Positions 59,810 to 64,000 of a DNA stretch of 64,000 bases are shown piece by piece. The notes below the pieces were generated by a model, which was not told the origin of the DNA, made no database searches, and was given only the letters and a program-made list of their open reading frames with translations. Source of the DNA: Streptomyces capitiformicae (GTDB taxonomy: Bacteria; Actinomycetota; Actinomycetes; Streptomycetales; Streptomycetaceae); assembly GCF_002214185.1 (NCBI RefSeq), contig NZ_CP022161.1, positions 4,711,767 to 4,775,766 on the forward strand. The letters are read 5' to 3'. Position 1 is the first letter of the stretch. The number at the start of each line of letters is the position of its first letter. The translations under genes and the position numbers were made by a program.

Positions 59810-61721
59810 TGATCTCCCGGCCGTTCGCCAAGGTGCCCTTCAACTCCGCCCGTACGCCGTCCTCGGCGGGTACGGCCAGCAGGTTGCCCGGGGACGAGCC
59901 GTTCACGCCGCCGGTCAGTTCGAGGGAAACGGTGTCCTTGCTGCCGGCGGCGAGCAGGTAGGAGTCGCCCGTCGCGGACTTCCACGGGGCGGCGGCCAGG
60001 ACGTGGGGTGCGGTGGGACCGCAGGTCGGAACGTCGTCGGCGGTCGCGGTCACGTAGGCGCCGCGGGCGGTGCGGAACTGGGCCAGTACCCGTGTCCCCG
60101 CGCCCCGCCAGGTCTCGGCCCGGGTGCACACCCAGTCGGCGTTGCCGCTCGCGTCGGGCAGCGGTTGCCGGGCGAACTGCCAGGCGTTCACCGTGCGTAC
60201 GCCCTGCGACCGCACGGCGGCCAGCGAGCAGGCGAAGGGCGCCCAGGTGGCCGGCGCGCCGGTGGCCTCCCGGCCAGGGGAGGAGGACGGGCGTCCGGCG
60301 GTGAGATGCGCCGGGGTCACCTCGGACAGGTCGGTCAGCAGCCGCGTGCGTCCCGCGGCGTCGGTCAGCTGGAGCACCTCCCACGACGTGCACGCGCCGG
60401 TACGCACCGCCGGACTCGCGAACGGCTCCGTCACCCCGTCCTTCGACAGCGCGAGCGCCGACACCTCGCCCGTGGGCCGCGTCAGATCCCGTACGGCCGC
60501 CTCGCGCACCCAAGGGGCCGTCAGATAGCGGACGTTGCCGTCGGTCCGGCCCACCACGAGGGCGCTCGCGCCGGCGCCGGTCGCGCCGTCGGCCCGGGTC
60601 AGGTCGAGGGCGGCGACGGTGGTGCCATCGAGGGGTTCGGCGTAGCGGGCGACGCGGAAACCGTCGTACGCCATGACCACGCGGACGTTGTCGACCTTGC
60701 CGGCGTAGAGCAGTTGGGGCGGGCCGGGCGGAGGGCCGGCGGGGGTGCCGAGGGTCACGGAGACCTGGACGGACTCGCCGGGGCGGGCCCATACGGCGAG
60801 GGCGCGCCGGAGCAGTGCCTTGTCGGCGGTGAGGTCGCCGCGCGCGGGCCAGGTCGAGAAGTCGGTGCGGCCGGTCGCCTGCCAGGCGGTGGCCGCCGCC
60901 GTCGTCAACCTGCCCGGGTCCAGGGCGGCTTGGGCTGCCGGGTTGCGGGCGTATGGGGGTGCCGCCGCGTCGTCGGGGCCCCACGCGTCCCCGGGCAGCC
61001 CGAGGACCGCCCCGCACACGACCAGTGCGGCCGTGCCGGCCAGCGCGGCCCGCACATGCTGGCGGCGGCGCATCAGATCGGTCGGGCGGGCGTGCAGCGA
61101 ACACGGGTCGAACTCGGGGGAGGCCAGCAGGGCGTACAGCTGCGACGGCACGGAGTTCGCCTCCGTCAGCGCGGCCGCCGGGTCCTCGACGCCGGCCTCC
61201 TCCAGCAGGGTCCTGGTCGCCGGGTCGGGGAGCTTCTCCAGGCCGCGCAGTACGTAGGCGGCGCGGGCAGGGGAGGAGAGGGCCGACAGGCGCTGGTCCA
61301 GGGCGAGTTCGTCGGCGCCGCCCGAGCGGGGGAACAGGCGCAGCCCCCACACCTGCGGCAGCAGGGGCGGCAACTGCGACCGCTTCGGCCAGGACTTGCG
61401 GCGCGGGGGGAGGCCCGCCTCCAGCGCGGTGCGCACGACCTGGAGGCGGATGTAGGCGTAACCCGGGTTGCGCTCCCGGCCCGTCGCCTGCGCCGGGATC
61501 AGGGACGTCGTCGTGCGGCCCCTCGGCAGTGCGCGCTGCGTGAGCGAGTGAGCCGTCAGCACGCGGCGGTTGCGGCCCAGCGTCGGGGGCAGCGTGAGGT
61601 ACGCGAGGCGGACCAGGCGAGGGTAGTGCTCGACGAGCGCGGCCTCGGCCTGCTCGACGTCCACCGCCGACTCCTGGACGCGGGAAGGTGCGGGGCGCGG
61701 GGCGACATCCTGTGACTGCAC
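59799..61721 (-). CDS. Sigma-factor-like / membrane fusion protein of unknown function
   Basis: The 640-residue protein has an N-terminal cytoplasmic region (about 20-200) that resembles a degenerate ECF sigma factor: AALVEHYPRLVRLAYLTLPP as a region-2-like helix and ARAAYVLRGLEKLPDPATRT as a region-4-like part. One transmembrane helix follows at 224-243 (RAALAGTAALVVCGAVLGLP), then a 390-residue exported domain with repeated VVGRTDGNVRYLT- and VVMAYDGFRVARYAEP-type strands that looks like a beta-propeller or sensor. A sigma-like module covalently joined to a membrane sensor is unusual; it may act as a membrane-bound regulator. The start is ATG 61721. The family is conserved in streptomycetes by my recollection, with no known function. 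Confidence 0.8.
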   Translation of the reverse strand: MQSQDVAPRPAPSRVQESAVDVEQAEAALVEHYPRLVRLAYLTLPPTLGRNRRVLTAHSLTQRALPRGRTTTSLIPAQATGRERNPGYAYIRLQVVRTALEAGLPPRRKSWPKRSQLPPLLPQVWGLRLFPRSGGADELALDQRLSALSSPARAAYVLRGLEKLPDPATRTLLEEAGVEDPAAALTEANSVPSQLYALLASPEFDPCSLHARPTDLMRRRQHVRAALAGTAALVVCGAVLGLPGDAWGPDDAAAPPYARNPAAQAALDPGRLTTAAATAWQATGRTDFSTWPARGDLTADKALLRRALAVWARPGESVQVSVTLGTPAGPPPGPPQLLYAGKVDNVRVVMAYDGFRVARYAEPLDGTTVAALDLTRADGATGAGASALVVGRTDGNVRYLTAPWVREAAVRDLTRPTGEVSALALSKDGVTEPFASPAVRTGACTSWEVLQLTDAAGRTRLLTDLSEVTPAHLTAGRPSSSPGREATGAPATWAPFACSLAAVRSQGVRTVNAWQFARQPLPDASGNADWVCTRAETWRGAGTRVLAQFRTARGAYVTATADDVPTCGPTAPHVLAAAPWKSATGDSYLLAAGSKDTVSLELTGGVNGSSPGNLLAVPAEDGVRAELKGTLANGREINGL

Positions 61722-61814
61722 GTTCAGCAGAACGAGCGAATGGTCCGATGGTCACCTTGCCGCTCCGCTCGGGTGGGGCGGGGCGCCCAGTAGCTCGGGG
61801 GTGCGGTTTGTATG

Positions 61815-61874
61815 GCGGGTGCGGGTGCGGGTGCGGGTGCGGGTGCGGGTGCGGGTGCGGGTGCGGGTGCGGGT
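61815..61874 (+). repeat. (gcgggt)10 hexamer array with G-quadruplex potential
   Basis: Ten perfect gcgggt units are followed by gggtgggtggggg. The plus strand has many GGG runs with 1-3 nt loops, the pattern of G-quadruplexes. It lies about 95 bp upstream of the sigma-like gene's start on its template side and behind the GH89 gene. Confidence 0.95.
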
Positions 61875-61891
61875 GGGTGGGTGGGGGCTTG

Positions 61892-61925
61892 TCGCGCAGT
61901 TCCCCGCGCCCCTGAAGGGGCGCGG
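61892..61925 (-). terminator. REP-like hairpin, probable GH89 gene terminator
   Basis: ccgcgcccct (61904-61913) and aggggcgcgg (61916-61925) form a perfect 10-bp stem with a GA loop. The adjoining tcgcgcagttccccgcgccc is shared with the inverted repeat at 1208-1227. Confidence 0.8.
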
Positions 61926-61955
61926 TGCACCCGCCGACGTTCAGGCACCCCCGAG

Positions 61956-64000
61956 CTACTGGGCGACCATCCACCTACTGAACTCGACCGTCCCCCGCGC
62001 CCCGCTGCCCCCATTCGTCGCACTCATGAACAGCCCCACGTCCTGCGCCCCGGCAGCCGCCCCCGGCACGCTCACGGACGCCACCACCCGCCAGCTCGCG
62101 CCCTCGTCCGTGGAGCACTCACCCGTGTACGCCCCGGCCCCCGTCCGCGTCAGCCGCAGCATCACCGGCGCCTTGATCCCCGTGATCCGGCGGTACGTGT
62201 CCAGCGTCCCGTCCCCCGTGCTGTCGTAGGACAGGACCACCCCGTTCGCCGGAGTGACGGCGAGATTCAGGAAGCCCGGCGAACCGGCCGTGCCGAGCCT
62301 GTTGCGCACGATGATCCCGGCCCGCGCCCAGTTCCCCGTCGCGGCCTGCGCGTCGACGCGGAGGGTCGCCGAGACCCCGTCGGCCAGGGCCCCCGCCCGG
62401 TACGCGGTGCCGAACTCCGTCGTGCCCCGCCAGAGGTCCGCCCCTGCCCCGTCGATCGCGAGACGATCGCCCAACTGACCGAAGACGGCACCGTTGTTCG
62501 TGTACGTACGCCACTTTGCGTCCAACGGCCCCGCCTCGAACAGCGTCCCGTCGAAGCGGCCGTTCACCCGGTCCTCGCCGCGCGGCCCGTACTGGACGGT
62601 GATCGTGTAGGGGAGCGGGCGCAGAGGGCGGTCCAGCGGGGCCCCGGGGGCATCGGCGCGCCAGCGGACCGTGCCCGAGCCGGCGGCCGGGACGGTCGCG
62701 ATCGACGTCGGGCCGTCCGGTTCGGCCGTACCGTCGAAACCGGTGAGGGCGAAATCCACCCGCCCTGTCGCCCGCAGCCCGTTCACATTCCGGAACTCCG
62801 CCGACACCCGCGCGCTTCCGCCGGGCGGCATCACCGGCGGTTCGGCCGTGACGGTCAGGTTCCCCTGGTACGGCGCCCGCGCCAGCACATCCCGCACTCG
62901 CACCGCCGACCCGTACGCGTCCCCCACCGGCCGCAGCGGATAGTCCTTCCGCTCCCGGGTCCACGGCTCCTCGAACGCGAACCAGTCCACGGCCGCCGGA
63001 GCGGTCCCGGTGGCGAGCGCGTCCTCCAGGCTGTCGAGCCACTTCTGCCAGCGCGGGACGTAGAAGTCGGCCATGAGGCCGTTCCACTCCCGGTTGCCGT
63101 ACTCGTGGAGGTCGCCGGTGTCGGACGTGGCCCGCCCGCCCCACACCGTGATCAGGACCTTCGCCGTGCGTTCGAACTCCGCCCGCTCGGCGTCGTTCGT
63201 GGCGAGCAGCCGCGCGTCGTTCAGCCACGGGCCCAGCAGGAACGCGGCGTTCGCGCCCGTGACCTCGTCCGACAGCCGCATCAGCCGCAGCCAGAGGGTG
63301 GACAGGGCGCGGAAGGTCTCCAGGTCCCCCCGCTGGTACGCCGCCCGCAGCTGCGGCAGGTACTGGCGGCTGCGATGCGCGAGCGCCTGCCGCGCCACAT
63401 CCACCACGTCGTACCGGTAGGCCGCGTTGCCCCGCAGCCCGCCGGCCACCCCCAGCAGCCCGGCGAGGGCCGCGTCGAAGCGCCCGGGGTCGTACGTCAG
63501 CGTGCGCGGCGCGTACTCGGCGGCGCGGTTGGCGGCGAGGTGGGGGCGGGCGCAGAAGAGGGAGTCGTGGGGGTCGCTGCGTTCGACGGCCTGCTGCTGG
63601 TACGCGGTGTCGTGCAGCGCCCGCCACGCCTTGCGCGCCGAGTCGTCGCGGCCGCCGTAACGGAAGTCCGCGTACGACGAGAACCAGGCCGCCCGGTCGA
63701 GCTTCGCCGGGCTCCACGCCAGTTCGGAGAAGAGCTCGAAGGCGGCCGGGTCCCGGTCCGTGGCCTCCGGCATGAACGCCGTACCGGCCAGCGCGCTGTC
63801 CGCCTTGTCCCGCCAGGCGAAGAACTTCTCGTTCCAGAGGTGCGCACGGGCCCCGATCGTCGTCCGGCCGCCGAAGTTGGGGATCGTGCCGAAGCAGTAC
63901 GGGGTGCCGCCCCAGTCGCGTTCGCGGTCGGTGACGCTCGTGTAGCGGTCGGAGACGCCGTCGACGATCAGCATCCTGGACTTGTCGATGGCGTCGAGGA
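61956..64000 (-). CDS. Alpha-N-acetylglucosaminidase-like glycosidase (GH89), C-terminal part
   Basis: The gene enters from the right edge; about 681 C-terminal residues are present. The left (N-terminal) part here has DWGGTPYCFGTIPNFGGRTT and WNEKFFAWRDKADSALAG, then AWSPAKLDRAAWFSSYADFRYGG in parts, and WGGRATSDTGDLHEYGNREW, all typical of GH89 (NAGLU) enzymes, which remove terminal alpha-linked GlcNAc. After the catalytic part come a CARDB/NPCBM-like beta region (PPVMPPGGSARVSAEFRNVN) and a C-terminal concanavalin-type domain (YRAGALADGVSATLRVDAQA, SPGFLNLAVTPANGVVLSYD). The stop TAG lies at 61956-61958. It is probably secreted; the signal peptide is outside the window. Confidence 0.88.
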   Translation of the reverse strand, partial: LDAIDKSRMLIVDGVSDRYTSVTDRERDWGGTPYCFGTIPNFGGRTTIGARAHLWNEKFFAWRDKADSALAGTAFMPEATDRDPAAFELFSELAWSPAKLDRAAWFSSYADFRYGGRDDSARKAWRALHDTAYQQQAVERSDPHDSLFCARPHLAANRAAEYAPRTLTYDPGRFDAALAGLLGVAGGLRGNAAYRYDVVDVARQALAHRSRQYLPQLRAAYQRGDLETFRALSTLWLRLMRLSDEVTGANAAFLLGPWLNDARLLATNDAERAEFERTAKVLITVWGGRATSDTGDLHEYGNREWNGLMADFYVPRWQKWLDSLEDALATGTAPAAVDWFAFEEPWTRERKDYPLRPVGDAYGSAVRVRDVLARAPYQGNLTVTAEPPVMPPGGSARVSAEFRNVNGLRATGRVDFALTGFDGTAEPDGPTSIATVPAAGSGTVRWRADAPGAPLDRPLRPLPYTITVQYGPRGEDRVNGRFDGTLFEAGPLDAKWRTYTNNGAVFGQLGDRLAIDGAGADLWRGTTEFGTAYRAGALADGVSATLRVDAQAATGNWARAGIIVRNRLGTAGSPGFLNLAVTPANGVVLSYDSTGDGTLDTYRRITGIKAPVMLRLTRTGAGAYTGECSTDEGASWRVVASVSVPGAAAGAQDVGLFMSATNGGSGARGTVEFSRWMVAQ

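Larger units (their letters stand above)
61784..61965. repeat. Perfect 21-bp inverted repeat flanking a composite repeat region
   Basis: Arms 61784-61804 and 61945-61965 are perfect reverse complements (core cgcccagtagctcgggggt). The right arm contains the stop codon of the GH89 gene. Between them lie the hexamer array and a REP-like hairpin, so the whole unit could fold into one large structure or be a small mobile repeat. Confidence 0.88.

Overview
This is a high-GC chromosome segment with almost every CDS on Streptomyces-type codon usage, Shine-Dalgarno sites of the GGAGG type, GTG/TTG starts, and many families typical of streptomycetes (AfsK-like PQQ-Ser/Thr kinase, MalR/MalEFG, GlnE, DUF3105 and DUF305 proteins, mycothiol-dependent maleylpyruvate isomerase fold, SpoIIE-type PP2C with receiver). 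I read it as a Streptomyces core-chromosome region carrying one clear rearrangement scar and one accessory island.

Layout. Positions 1-17000 hold housekeeping and regulatory genes: Ppx/GppA phosphatase, a TIM-barrel isomerase, a TetR regulator, ilvD, a PQQ-domain Ser/Thr kinase, an SH3 secreted-type protein, a tandem-MerR regulator divergent from an erythromycin esterase family gene, a decayed methyltransferase, a SulP transporter, an ABC-2 exporter pair, proC and trpS. trpS is preceded by a 13-codon Trp-Trp leader peptide and a textbook four-segment attenuator. Positions 17000-18350 are a scar: an rRNA-operon promoter/leader region with no rRNA behind it, fused to the 3' end of a group II intron, the 3' part of an ISAs1-type transposase, and a frame-broken 83-bp copy of a glutamine synthetase C-terminus.

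Positions 18350-42100 hold panB, an MFS exporter with its TetR, an endonuclease/phosphatase-fold protein, several small enzymes, the glnA2-type glutamine synthetase, DUF3105, DUF305 and HAD genes, glnE (which controls glutamine synthetase), and the maltose locus malR < > malE-malF-malG-aglA. Positions 42100-50200 look like an accessory island inserted within the maltose/starch genes: a PD-(D/E)XK nuclease with duplicated N-terminal domains, a decayed IS5-type transposase, and a RiPP locus (XRE-TPR regulator, SLOG-like protein, HATPase protein, GRASP-type precursor peptide, ATP-grasp ligase, PIMT-like methyltransferase) that I interpret as a graspetide/imiditide pathway.

Positions 50300-55200 return to starch degradation: a secreted alpha-amylase and a large amylase with two pullulanase-associated (CBM41/PUD-like) domains whose usual C-terminal pullulanase part seems to be missing. 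The rest is a PP2C phosphatase, a patch of decayed genes and IS fragments (56930-58690), a CHMI-family protein, a TetR regulator, a sigma-like/membrane fusion protein and a partial GH89 glycosidase running off the right edge.

Genes that work together: MalR probably represses malEFG-aglA and the secreted amylases through TCTTGC/GCAAGA operators; secreted amylases make maltodextrins, MalEFG imports them and AglA hydrolyses them. GlnE modifies glutamine synthetase of the GlnA type. A striking genome trait is the number of different short tandem repeat arrays (units of 6, 7, 10, 12, 13, 15, 16 and 22 bp) sitting in intergenic regions. All functional names rest on motif and family recognition by eye; no database search was run.
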